A model generated the notes under the pieces. That model worked only from the letters and a program-made list of their open reading frames with translations. It did not search any database and was not told the origin of the DNA. A DNA stretch of 64,000 nucleotides, taken from Nitzschia sp. pyKryTriq1 (taxonomy: Eukaryota; Bacillariophyta; Bacillariophyceae; Bacillariales; Bacillariaceae). The stretch lies in the NCBI GenBank assembly GCA_956465555.1, contig OY101129.1, positions 806,001 through 870,000 on the forward strand. Reading direction: 5' to 3'. Of the stretch, positions 43,555-52,348 are shown piece after piece; position 1 is the stretch's first letter, and each line of letters starts with the position of its first letter. The translations under genes and the position numbers were made by a program.

Positions 43555-44619
43555 TTAAGGAAGCTCCTGCCAAGACGAAGAAGAACGAGCAACAGCACTC
43601 GGTGTCCGACAGGTTTGTCGGGTCTCGCCGCTCGCCAAAGTCTCACAGCGGCATATCTTGTTGGACAAATCAATGGCGGTAAAATTCATCTCATTTCCAG
43701 ATGTCTGGCAGATGACCGCGCTGGGTGTTCGGACTTCGCAGTAGCCGCATTGAGTCACATTTGAAGCACCCGTGCAGCTGCAAGCATACTTGGGCAACAT
43801 GCTGCAGGAAATGGGGGTACGCTCGCAGAAATCGCTGGCTGTCCCAGGATTTTCCGAGCACACCCGGACATTGAAAGAAGATGTACCACGGCACCCTGCA
43901 CCGGTGACTGCAGTGGCTGAACTTGTACTGCCACCAGCTGGTGCGGGAAAAGTTGGTCGGGGAGCAACAGCGGTGGGTCTAGCGGTGGGTCTAGCGGTGG
44001 GTGCCCGGGGAGCAGCAATGGTGGGTCTAGCGGTGGGTCTAGCGGTGGGTCGAGCGGTGGGTCGAGCAGCGGGTGGGGGAAAGGTCGGCAGCGTGAACGG
44101 TGCCTCTGTGGGATTGTAACAATTTTGTCGGACCTGACCGTTCCCGATATACTCGCAGGTGCAAGTTGTGAGTTTGCGGTCAAGGGAGACAAAGGTACTA
44201 GATGATCCTGTCACCTGGCAGAGAATAGAGTTGGCAGTCCGCGATTGACAGTAGGAACACGATGTGTCGGCGCTACCCGAGCACGTGCAGGGATATTGGC
44301 CAAGTTTTGCAGCGCAAGTGGCGTCGCTGTTCTTGCAAGGATCGTTTCCGCCTCCGCCATATCCACCACATGCATAGGCAGTGTGCGGGCGGTCTGCCCG
44401 GCACTGGTTTGTGGTTTGCAGTTGTCTGCTTCGAAGATTGGAGTGGTCTTCGACAATATCATCGAAGGGAAAGAACACTTCGCTCACGATCGTGTTACCA
44501 TCGTACCTCTCATCGTCATATTCGATATCATATTCCAAATCATGCTCGAAATCATCATGGGCAGAATGCAGTGCCAAGAATGAGAGGGAGATGAGAAAGC
44601 AGAATTTTTGAAAGAGCAT
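43555..44619 (-). CDS. Secreted two-module cysteine-rich protein, copy 1
   Basis: 354 aa from the ATG at 44619, with signal peptide MLFQKFCFLISLSFLALHSA and a dibasic-like processing site (NLRSRQLQT). Two homologous ~70-residue Cys modules, N: CAAKLGQYPCTCSGSADT...SYCQSRTANSILCQVTGSS; C: CSMLPKYACSCTGASNVTQ...GYCEVRTPSAVICQTSGNE, share the spacing C-x7-C-x-C-x(7)-C-x2-C-x9-C-x17-18-C-x-C-x(10)-C. They are joined by a linker of repeated P-T-A-R units (ARPTARPT, coded around 43960-44070). I do not recognise a named domain. Secretion is well supported; the paired modules on a flexible, probably glycosylated linker suggest a cell-wall or matrix protein, which is an inference. Paralog at 45743. 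Confidence 0.8.
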   Translation of the reverse strand: MLFQKFCFLISLSFLALHSAHDDFEHDLEYDIEYDDERYDGNTIVSEVFFPFDDIVEDHSNLRSRQLQTTNQCRADRPHTAYACGGYGGGGNDPCKNSDATCAAKLGQYPCTCSGSADTSCSYCQSRTANSILCQVTGSSSTFVSLDRKLTTCTCEYIGNGQVRQNCYNPTEAPFTLPTFPPPAARPTARPTARPTARPTIAAPRAPTARPTARPTAVAPRPTFPAPAGGSTSSATAVTGAGCRGTSSFNVRVCSENPGTASDFCERTPISCSMLPKYACSCTGASNVTQCGYCEVRTPSAVICQTSGNEMNFTAIDLSNKICRCETLASGETRQTCRTPSAVARSSSSWQELP

Positions 44620-45412
44620 CGTGTGGGTTGAGTATTTGGATCGAAAAAAGAAAGTCCGAGAGAGAGTTTTATATTTTATGAGAAGAAAGTTGCGAGGAAT
44701 CTCTGCGGTCTGCGTACCTCGTAGGGAAGGCGAAACCACGCATTATTTTATTTACAGTACGTGTACTACGAACGATTGACGAAATCTGCATTTTCTCGAT
44801 GAAACGGGAATCTGGCGCAGCCACGAATTTTTCGATGGAGAAAGAATAAGCCCTCGGCAGCCGGGGACAAGATGAGGCACAATAAGGACGAGTAGAAGGA
44901 GTAGACAGTCTGCATAATGCACCACCGTTCACCCTGTCAAGACGGGAACACGGACGGAGTGGCCAATAATGTTCCGTTGTACGAAAATTTCGATACTGAA
45001 AGTATAAGCCCTTCCAAATTCGACGAAAATCGAATTACTAAGCCTTTTCAGTCGGGGATTTCCCATTTTTTTTCCCATTCATGTGGGTCGGTAACGGTAC
45101 CGGTAGGCAGGGCTCTACCGGTAGAGCTGGTAGTATATACTACTACCGTAGTATTACTGTAGGAGTACATCGGTAAATGATATTAGTTGGGTGTTCGACG
45201 GGTTTCGTGGTACTAGGCTACAAGTACCTGCGGTACTGAAGGATTTTCAACGTACTTGTACCGTATCTCCTGGGCATTGGGCATCAGGGAGCCCTGATGG
45301 GCGACCTTGCTTTCGCATCCCACAAGCCTTCTCGTCGGCACCTTGTACATACTGGTACTGGTAGATTATTTTTTATTTGGTAGACCCACTCCGTTCTCTC
45401 AACATAAAATCA
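44620..45412. other. Intergenic region
   Basis: Promoter of Cys-rich gene 1 and spacer before the kinase relic. TACCGGTA palindromes at about 45099 and 45117, ACTACTACCGTAGTA near 45141. No gene seen. Confidence 0.45.
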
Positions 45413-45590
45413 TAGCAGGACGAAAAATTGGCATTTATGAAAGAACACGATGTGGACGGTAGCATTTTGTCACAATGATTTATTGGCGCCCATCACCATA
45501 TTCGACGAAGAAATCACCATTGCTGTCAAGGCGACCGGTCCTTTCATTGGCGATGGCGAAAAGACTGAATATTGGACGTATCTATATCTC
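45413..45590 (+). pseudogene. Relic of an ethanolamine/choline kinase gene
   Basis: The stretch GACGAAAAATTGGCATTTATG (21 nt start at 45419), then AAAGAACA, then CATTTTGTCACAATGATTTATTGGCGCCC-like sequence aligns with the catalytic-loop region of kinase copy 1 (around 42668-42770); it translates to AFCHNDLLAP. Further on, GACTGAATATTGGACGTAT (45562-45580) resembles the GACTTTGAATATGGAGGTAT segment coding IDFEYGG. Start, N-lobe and the rest are missing. The following TTTCTACGGGAATAGTG resembles the 3' flank of copy 1 (TTTCTACGGGAACAAGTG, 43399-43416), so the relic sits at the same relative place before a Cys-rich gene. Confidence 0.75.
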
Positions 45591-45742
45591 TATTGTTGTT
45601 TTCATGTGATTTTCTACGGGAATAGTGCTTTCAACAGTATTGCGATCAGTCGCACCACCCACACGTTTGTTCATGGTGGCATCGGCGACCAGAGCGTCGT
45701 CCCAGCCTTTCACGAAAAAGGTGTAGCATCGCCAAAATGAAT

Positions 45743-46894
45743 TTAGGGAAGTTCCTGCCAAGAAGAAGAACGGGAATTAGAGGTCGGTGTCCAGCAGGTT
45801 TGCTGGACTTCGCCGTTTGCCAAAGCCTCACAGCGGCATATCTTTCTCGAGAAATCAGGGGCGTCGAATTCCAGCTCATTTCCAGATGTCTGGCAGATAA
45901 CCGAGTTGGCGGTTCGAACTTCGCAGTAGCCGCACTGACTGACGACATCTGCTGCACCGGTGCAGCTGCAAGAATATTTGGGCAACATGCTACAGGAGAT
46001 GGGGGTAAGTTCGCAGAAATCGCTGGCTTCCACTTCATCTTCAATGCAGACCCATACATTGGTAGGATTTCGTATGGAGCGACATCCTCCACTTGTGATA
46101 TCGGTGGTCGCAGTTGTTGTAGTGCCACCAACTGGTGCAACAGTCGTTAGAAGGGGCGCAGCAGTGGTTGGAACCGGAGCGACCGTTGTTGCGAGGGGGG
46201 CAGCAGTGGTTGGAGCGGGAGCGACAGTCGTTGGGAGGGGCGCGGTAGTGGTTGGAGCGAGTGCGACAGTCGTTGGGAGGGGGGCAGCAGTGGTTGGAGC
46301 AAGAAGTACCGGTACGGAATCCCCTTGAAATTGTGGTACCTCGACGGGTGTGATGGATGATGCGACAGGTGCGATGGTCGGGAAAGAAGGTGCACTGTAC
46401 GGCGCCTCCGTGGGAATGTAGCATTGTTGGAGAACCTCGCCGTTCCCGATATATTGGCAGCTGCAAGTTGTGAGTTGGAACTCCGGGGAGACAAAGGTAG
46501 TGGATGATCCTGTCACCTGGCACAAAATGGCGTTGGCAGTTCGGACTTGACAGTAGGAGCATGATGTTTCAGCTACACCCGTGCACGTACAGTCATATTC
46601 ACCATGCTCCCCTGCGCAAGTGGCGTCGCTGTTCTTGCAAGGATCATTACCGCCTCCGCCATATCCACCGCATGCAAAGACATTGGCTGGTTTGGTGGCT
46701 CGGCACTGAGGTCCACCTGGGGCTCCGGTTTGTAACAGTCTGCTTCGAAGATTGGAGTGGCTTTCGACAACACCATCGAAGGGAAAGAACTCTTCGTTCA
46801 CGATCGTGTTACCGCCGTACCTCTCATTGTCATAATCTTGGGCAGAAATCAGTGCCAAGAACGAGAGGAGAAAGGGGGAATTTCGAAAGACCAT
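45743..46894 (-). CDS. Secreted two-module cysteine-rich protein, copy 2
   Basis: 383 aa from the ATG at 46894: signal peptide MVFRNSPFLLSFLALISA, then NLRSRLLQTG like copy 1. The N module (CAGEHGEYDCTCTGVAET, SYCQVRTANAILCQVTGSS) and C module (CSMLPKYSCSCTGAADVV, GYCEVRTANSVICQTSGNE) keep every Cys of copy 1. The linker is different: about six 10-11-residue units of the type APTTAAPLPTTV (46130-46300), Thr/Pro-rich and likely O-glycosylated. Both copies end in SSSWQELP. The shared 3' flank with copy 1 shows that the gene was duplicated together with the neighbouring kinase. No named domain is recognised. Confidence 0.8.
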   Translation of the reverse strand: MVFRNSPFLLSFLALISAQDYDNERYGGNTIVNEEFFPFDGVVESHSNLRSRLLQTGAPGGPQCRATKPANVFACGGYGGGGNDPCKNSDATCAGEHGEYDCTCTGVAETSCSYCQVRTANAILCQVTGSSTTFVSPEFQLTTCSCQYIGNGEVLQQCYIPTEAPYSAPSFPTIAPVASSITPVEVPQFQGDSVPVLLAPTTAAPLPTTVALAPTTTAPLPTTVAPAPTTAAPLATTVAPVPTTAAPLLTTVAPVGGTTTTATTDITSGGCRSIRNPTNVWVCIEDEVEASDFCELTPISCSMLPKYSCSCTGAADVVSQCGYCEVRTANSVICQTSGNELEFDAPDFSRKICRCEALANGEVQQTCWTPTSNSRSSSWQELP

Positions 46895-48203
46895 TGTGCA
46901 ATACAACTTGGATAGAACAAAGACTGATGGCGAGTTTTTGATTTTTATGTCGGCATACTGTCGGTGCCGATGATGAGAAGCCGAAGGACGCAGTTTCTTA
47001 CGCGCGGAAGAGATCGATGGATCGGAGTCATTCGTTGTGTGGGTGTACAATCTACTACTGTACAATACCGGTAGTACAGCAATCTGCATTTTCTCGATGC
47101 AACCGGAATCTGGCGAGGCCTCTTGCTTTCGATTTTGGACGAATGAAAAAGAATAAGCCCTAAAAGTCCGTTTGACAATGGAAACTACCGGTACTTTATT
47201 AAGTGACGCATTATACTAAGAAACAGTTGTTGTTTGTCGACGGAGAACTCACTTCTCACATTATTGCGCGAAGGCGGGAATTCAGAGAGGCTGCTGTTTT
47301 CAGATACACTGTAGGTTTGACACTGGAAATATATGCCCCCACAAAAAGATGATATTCGAATTGCAACTTATTTTCAGTCTTGCTTTTCCTCATTTTGACG
47401 ACTCCGGCGGTTCTCAGGGCGGTTGCCACCTGCTCCATCGCCGGTTCTCTCCCTTTTCCCGCGCTCTTTGCCAAATCTCAAAATAATGGACGACGTTGGA
47501 ATTTCAAATCCAGCAAGCAGCTACAGTACAGTACCTGGTACCAGTACTAAGTTCTGGTACTGTACCTCTAGTACTATGTTGTAAGCGCGCTGGCGCAGAT
47601 AATACAGCACGAGCAGAATAGCATCCCACAAGATAGCACGCGTCGAGGAGTCGTCGTCGTCGTCGTCGCGTGTGGGGCGGGACCCTCAGCACAGGACCAC
47701 CCCGGATGGAACCCCGGTCTACGGTCTACTCACTCAGGGGCTAATCAGCCCCTGGGTCTACTTTACGTACGGTACCTGGTACCTGAACGGTACTACTACC
47801 GGTACTTGTAGCTTGTACTGTACCGTTCCGGTCTGTACTCTTGTGCCAGGACGGTCCACGGTCGGTCCACGGTCCACCCTCCCACCTCCCACCAAACATT
47901 ATGGCCATGGTCGTCGTTACAGTAGGGGCTTGATGCTCGCTGCTCGAGCCGGAGCCCCTTCGGCGACCGTACCGGCCGGTCATTTCAATGTCTGCCGTCT
48001 GTCCTTCTTCCGTCCCTCCTTCCCGACTACAACGTTGTCAACTGAAATCTGCGCAGACTATGTATGCTGTACCGGTAGTAGATTACCCTATTTTTTTTAT
48101 TTAAAATAATGACGATGATGAACCATACCGGTATAGCGCTAGTAGGTTCAAGACACAAAGGCAGGACACACTATAATCCCCCCCTACCACATACGCATGC
48201 AAT
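46895..48203. other. Intergenic region
   Basis: Contains GTACCGGT/GGTACCTGG palindrome clusters (47065, 47185, 47530-47575, 47768-47830) and a TCG/GTC trinucleotide run at 47648-47669. Open frames here lack ATG starts or known domains. No gene called. Confidence 0.45.
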
Positions 48204-49448
48204 ATGGCACCAAGCGATTACATCTCTGCTCGAAAACAATCATTGGCGACGACAGGCGACGGCGAGTCGTCCTCGTCGTCGTCGACGGAACCTCCACGAT
48301 ATTCCATCGACGGGCAAGTGTACCAACCGTCAGTGTCCGCAATTGATGGGGACGATGATTCCATTCGGAACGTTGTAGGAGCCATCTTTCAACTGAGTGC
48401 AGACGTGGTCTCGAGTCTTCAAGTGAAAAGTGTGACAGGTGGTATTACCAACAAACTGTATCATGTTTCGGGGATATCAGCAGCAGCAGCAGCAGCATCG
48501 ACGAAAGATGCTACGTCACCACTGCCGGATGAGGTTCTGTTTCGCATTTTCGGAGGTCATGGTATGATTGATCGGGACGTGGAAACGTCCACCTATGCCG
48601 CCCTCGCCAATCAAGGCATTGCCCTGAAATATTATGGTCGATTTAGCAATGGTCGATTAGAAGAATGGTATCCCAATGCCAAGCACTTGGCGGTCCGTGA
48701 ATTGAGTAGTCGACCCGACCTCTCTCGAGGTATTGCTCGGTCACTGGGCCGCTTGCATTCCAAATTTGTCATTCCCCAAGAGCTACAAGAGTATCATAAT
48801 CCCGGGGCACCTCCCACGCTCTGGACGCAGCTGGAATCATGGCTGGATCAAGCCCTTCACGCAACCTTTACTAAAGATTCAGATACCCGACGTGCGGACG
48901 CACTTTCCCTCTCGCGGCTGAAGAACGAGTTGACGTGGCTCAAGAAGGATGTGTGCAAGAGCAACGCCAAGATAGGATTTTGTCATAATGATTTGTTGGC
49001 GGCCAACATTTTGCGTTCTTGCCACCAAGACGACAGCAATGAACAACCACAACAAGAAGGAATCCAATTGATTGATTTTGAATACGGAGGAATGAACTAT
49101 TTGGCATATGACATTGCCAACCATTTCAATGAATTCGCCGGAGGGACCAATGCCGAAGACAATGCGACTCCGAACTATTCATTATTTCCATCCCCGGACG
49201 TGCAAAAGGCCTTTTGTGAGGAGTATGTGAAGGCATGCGGCGGTGGCGGCGGGGACGTCCCAGCACTTTTAGAGGAAATCAAGGGCTTTGTTCTGGCCAA
49301 CCATTTGGTATGGGGACTATGGGCAGTCAATCAAGCGGCCACAGAAGGCTGCGAAGAGTTTGATTACCTGCATTATGGATCCTGTCGAATACAAAGATAT
49401 TTTTTGGAAAAGAAGCAATGGGAATCGGAACACAAGCACGACAGTTGA
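48204..49448 (+). CDS. Ethanolamine/choline kinase, copy 2
   Basis: 414 aa, single exon, start MAPSDYISAR as in copy 1 (MAPSDFIQAR). Complete kinase motifs: VLFRIFGGHGMIDRDVETST-like N-lobe, GFCHNDLLAANIL catalytic loop, LIDFEYGGMNYLAYDIANHF plus NEFAGG, and VWGLWAVNQAATEGCEEFDY. The NHFNEF form points to ethanolamine preference, by family knowledge. A Ser-rich insert coded by TCG/TCC repeats lies near residues 20-30 and an Ala run near residues 92-98, in the same places where copy 1 has Ser and Asn/Gln runs. Both intact copies are probably functional; they could differ in expression or substrate. Confidence 0.9.
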   Translation: MAPSDYISARKQSLATTGDGESSSSSSTEPPRYSIDGQVYQPSVSAIDGDDDSIRNVVGAIFQLSADVVSSLQVKSVTGGITNKLYHVSGISAAAAAASTKDATSPLPDEVLFRIFGGHGMIDRDVETSTYAALANQGIALKYYGRFSNGRLEEWYPNAKHLAVRELSSRPDLSRGIARSLGRLHSKFVIPQELQEYHNPGAPPTLWTQLESWLDQALHATFTKDSDTRRADALSLSRLKNELTWLKKDVCKSNAKIGFCHNDLLAANILRSCHQDDSNEQPQQEGIQLIDFEYGGMNYLAYDIANHFNEFAGGTNAEDNATPNYSLFPSPDVQKAFCEEYVKACGGGGGDVPALLEEIKGFVLANHLVWGLWAVNQAATEGCEEFDYLHYGSCRIQRYFLEKKQWESEHKHDS

Positions 49449-49776
49449 GAACGACTGAAACAACCAGCCGAATAGAACGATAAATTGAACTATTCATAGA
49501 TACCAACTACGAGTATAACATATTTACAACACGATCTGAACTACCGGTATAATAGAGCTGTGCCTCGTTTGCCCATCCACGACAACCCCTCGGTTCCGAG
49601 CGACAGATTTTGAATTTTGCTTCCCCTTTGGGAGTCGTGGGTGCAGTCGTGGGACTCAAATGAAGAGGTCGTATAGGTCGACCTTGAAAAGTGAAACCGA
49701 GGAGATTTTTTGAACTTTGAACTTGACTCGTATCAGCTCACTTTTTCATCCTGACTGCCATACGACTACTACAATC
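49449..49776. other. Short intergenic region
   Basis: 3' flank of kinase 2 and promoter of the next gene, one TACCGGTA at 49541. Nothing else seen. Confidence 0.4.
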
Positions 49777-51117
49777 ATGACGACATACCACTACATTGTG
49801 TTGCTACTGGTTTGTTCGAGAGCCCTACCTGTAAAAGGTAATTTGCTTCGAGGCCAAAGTTCCGCAACGCTCCTACTAGAACAAGAAGAAGAATCCAAGA
49901 AACCGATATCGTTCCCAAAGGGACTTCTCGGGGGAGCAGCATTCTCAGCATCGTCTTCATCATCAATTGGACTTTGGGACTACAAGGAAAAGATAGTCAG
50001 AAACACTTATTATTATTACGAGGAGCACGTGGTATCATCCTCGCCTACTCGGGACTTGTGCTATGGAAACATGGAACGAATTGCCTACAAGAAATTTTGT
50101 CATTCGGAAATGCCCTCTGTTTCTTTGGAACCTTCGGAGCAGCCAACCGCTGCACCAAACAATGACCACCTAGGGAATCCATGGGACAACAATCCAACAT
50201 TGCCGAAAGAGCCTACGCTGCTGCCGACTGGGTCTCCCAATCCTAGCCTCCTTGTACCATCCTCTCGTCAACCTTCGTCGACTTCGATGCCTCCTTCTTC
50301 TCCGGCCTTCCCTACCGATATTCCTCTACCAGCAGGCATTGGATTGTGTGCAGGAGATTGCGATTCACCTGCGGACTGTGAATCGGGTCTGTATTGCTTT
50401 CAAAGAATGAATTTTGAAGCAGTACCTGGGTGCCCCGGGACCGAGAGGGATGAGAGCAGGACAGATTACTGCACCAATACCACATCACGACCGTCCCCGT
50501 TACCACCACCGCCACCACCAACAACAGATGACGATTCTCCCTTCCGACTGAAGCTGTACTGGAATGCATCGTACTGGTGGCAAGAGTCCAATGAAGAAAT
50601 CGAATGGTGTATGGCTTGTCTCAAGCAGGATCCGTCGGTGGTGTCTCTACATCCATCCGATGAACGACGACCACCCTGCCAAGAAGGTGATGCCTTGTTT
50701 CTTCACTACTGCTCGAATGAGGAATCCGTCGTCTACTTTGATTTTGATTTCGTTGTATCCTCGAATATCAGCAGTGGCCAACAGGTGGTAGAGTGGTTGA
50801 TGCAAATTACCGGGACAGACTTGTGTTTGGAACTGCAGCAGCAGGACACGGGGGCCACGCTCCAAGTTTGCAATGCCACGAATCCTTTGCAACACTGGAC
50901 GTCGCCGCCGCCGCCGTCAACAACACCAACAACCGACGACGAGCCCTTCTTTTTTGAAATAACTCCTCAACGCCCAAGCCACGATACCGGTATGATGGAT
51001 TGGGATAACATGTTATGTTTGACGACACATCATCATCCCAAATTGGGAGAAGAGGTGGAATTGTATCCTTGCGATGTGGCGAGACATGACAATTCGTCCC
51101 TTTGGATCATGTTCTAA
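49777..51117 (+). CDS. Secreted GDCDS Cys-motif protein with trefoil/lectin-like C-terminus
   Basis: 446 aa from the ATG at 49777. Signal peptide MTTYHYIVLLLVCSRALPVKG; then a Pro/Ser/Thr-rich linker (~115-185: PTLLPTGSPNPSLL). Residues ~190-240 hold the motif GLCAGDCDSPADCESGLYCF...VPGCPG...DYCTN, a Cys-rich block that I know to recur in many diatom and other stramenopile secreted proteins (EGDCDSDSDC type); its role is unknown. The C-terminal ~200 residues (FRLKLYWNASYWWQE, DLCLELQQQDTGATLQVCNA, PLQHWTSP, MLCLTTHHHPKLGEEVELYPC) resemble ricin-B-type beta-trefoil repeats, with LCL...Q and C...HW pattern, suggesting carbohydrate binding. Extracellular or wall location is well supported; the lectin call is moderate. 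Confidence 0.7.
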   Translation: MTTYHYIVLLLVCSRALPVKGNLLRGQSSATLLLEQEEESKKPISFPKGLLGGAAFSASSSSSIGLWDYKEKIVRNTYYYYEEHVVSSSPTRDLCYGNMERIAYKKFCHSEMPSVSLEPSEQPTAAPNNDHLGNPWDNNPTLPKEPTLLPTGSPNPSLLVPSSRQPSSTSMPPSSPAFPTDIPLPAGIGLCAGDCDSPADCESGLYCFQRMNFEAVPGCPGTERDESRTDYCTNTTSRPSPLPPPPPPTTDDDSPFRLKLYWNASYWWQESNEEIEWCMACLKQDPSVVSLHPSDERRPPCQEGDALFLHYCSNEESVVYFDFDFVVSSNISSGQQVVEWLMQITGTDLCLELQQQDTGATLQVCNATNPLQHWTSPPPPSTTPTTDDEPFFFEITPQRPSHDTGMMDWDNMLCLTTHHHPKLGEEVELYPCDVARHDNSSLWIMF

Positions 51118-51283
51118 CTGATCATGACAAATACCACGCAAGACAACCAATAAAATAGACATTAGAGAGTCAGTACATTATAGTACAATGTGACAAGTTT
51201 TATTCTGAATCATCCCCCCCCTCGTTAGTCTACACACCACCTTATATATAATGCCAGACGAATCCTCCCTTCGTTCGTTTTTA

Positions 51284-52348
51284 CTAGACTAAAACCACGG
51301 CAGCAGCGACTGCTTCTTCATCTATACCAGAAGCGGCGGCCAATCTCGCTGCCGCATCCAAAGCTTCGGAAGTGGCCGCGTGCTGCTGGTTACTTGTAGT
51401 ATCCTCCAATGGATTGTGAACCATGGCGTTCTTGTAGTGAGCACTTTGGGTATAGGATTCCGCGACTTTGACGGCAGCTTCGACCGCTTCAGACATGTTA
51501 TCCGCGTCGGATGTGGATGTTGCGACAACATTATTGTCGTCCTCTTCTTCTCCGTTTGCATTCGGATGCAACAGCGTTTGGTCAATGATTTGTGAGGCTA
51601 CCACTGATGACGCTGAGGCACCAGCACCATTATTATTTCGCTGCGCTCGGTGGTGGTTGTCGGTAGTAGACTGATTATCATTCTGGGGCGTGGCGACGTG
51701 ACGTATCTGGTCCACCAATTTTTTGTTTTCTCGTCGATAACGCATCCGTCTCCAAATATTCTTTCGAAGTAGCCAATCATGACCTTCTTGTCCTTTGACG
51801 TACTTTTGATTGTATACAAAGACGGCGCCATCCTCCAAGGACAACCAAGTCTTGTACGATCGAGTGGCCTCGACGGCTGCAGCATCCATTTCCTTGGCGA
51901 CTTCCGCATCACTAAAGAGAGTCGAGGGACGCCTTCTGCGAGTAGTAGTCGTCGTCGGTGCGGGCGCTGTAGTGGTTGTAGTGACCATATCTGTTGCCGC
52001 CGTCGCGGATTCTGTTTTCAGGACTTTGGCCGCAGGCGCGGATACCTCGGACGAAGCTTCCTCGCCGCTGCTCTTGTGGGTCTTATTATTGGCATCGCCG
52101 CTGCCACCACTCGTCAATTGACGAGCCCGCTTGAGCGTTTGATGATCCCGGAGGTTGTTGCGACGGGCAATCATGATCCGTCGCATCAAGCGTTCTTCGT
52201 CGTCGCCTTGCCCCTTGATGAACTCTCGACACGCATATTTGAGCTTTTCACCATTCTGGAGTGCTTCCCAACGTTGCATAGTAGGACTCTGTCGTATGCT
52301 TTGTTCGTTGAAGTCCATAGGACGAGGTCCCATCTTGGGGCCTGGCAT
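51284..52348 (-). CDS. Hypothetical protein with two copies of a KGQ basic motif
   Basis: 354 aa from the ATG at 52348 (MPGPKMGPRPMDFNEQSI). Two related ~45-residue segments: W-ALQNGEKLKYACREFIKGQGDD..LMRRIMIARR (residues ~27-70) and W-LSLEDGAVFVYNQKYVKGQEGH..LLRKNIWRRMRYRR (~175-220). They share W-x-L-x2-G-x6-7-Y/C-x-x-x-F/Y-x-KGQ-x5-L-x-R/K-x-I and look like small helical basic modules, possibly nucleic-acid- or protein-binding. Between and after are Ser/Thr/Ala-rich low-complexity parts with a RRRRPS stretch (candidate nuclear signal). The N-terminal segment recalls a family I have seen repeatedly in diatom proteomes, without known function. No signal peptide or membrane helix. Confidence 0.68.
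   Translation of the reverse strand: MPGPKMGPRPMDFNEQSIRQSPTMQRWEALQNGEKLKYACREFIKGQGDDEERLMRRIMIARRNNLRDHQTLKRARQLTSGGSGDANNKTHKSSGEEASSEVSAPAAKVLKTESATAATDMVTTTTTAPAPTTTTTRRRRPSTLFSDAEVAKEMDAAAVEATRSYKTWLSLEDGAVFVYNQKYVKGQEGHDWLLRKNIWRRMRYRRENKKLVDQIRHVATPQNDNQSTTDNHHRAQRNNNGAGASASSVVASQIIDQTLLHPNANGEEEDDNNVVATSTSDADNMSEAVEAAVKVAESYTQSAHYKNAMVHNPLEDTTSNQQHAATSEALDAAARLAAASGIDEEAVAAAVVLV

Noticed and set aside
47256-47474. Minus-strand frame MAKSAGKGREPAMEQ-like
   Set aside because: The first codon is TTG, not ATG, and no family is recognised.
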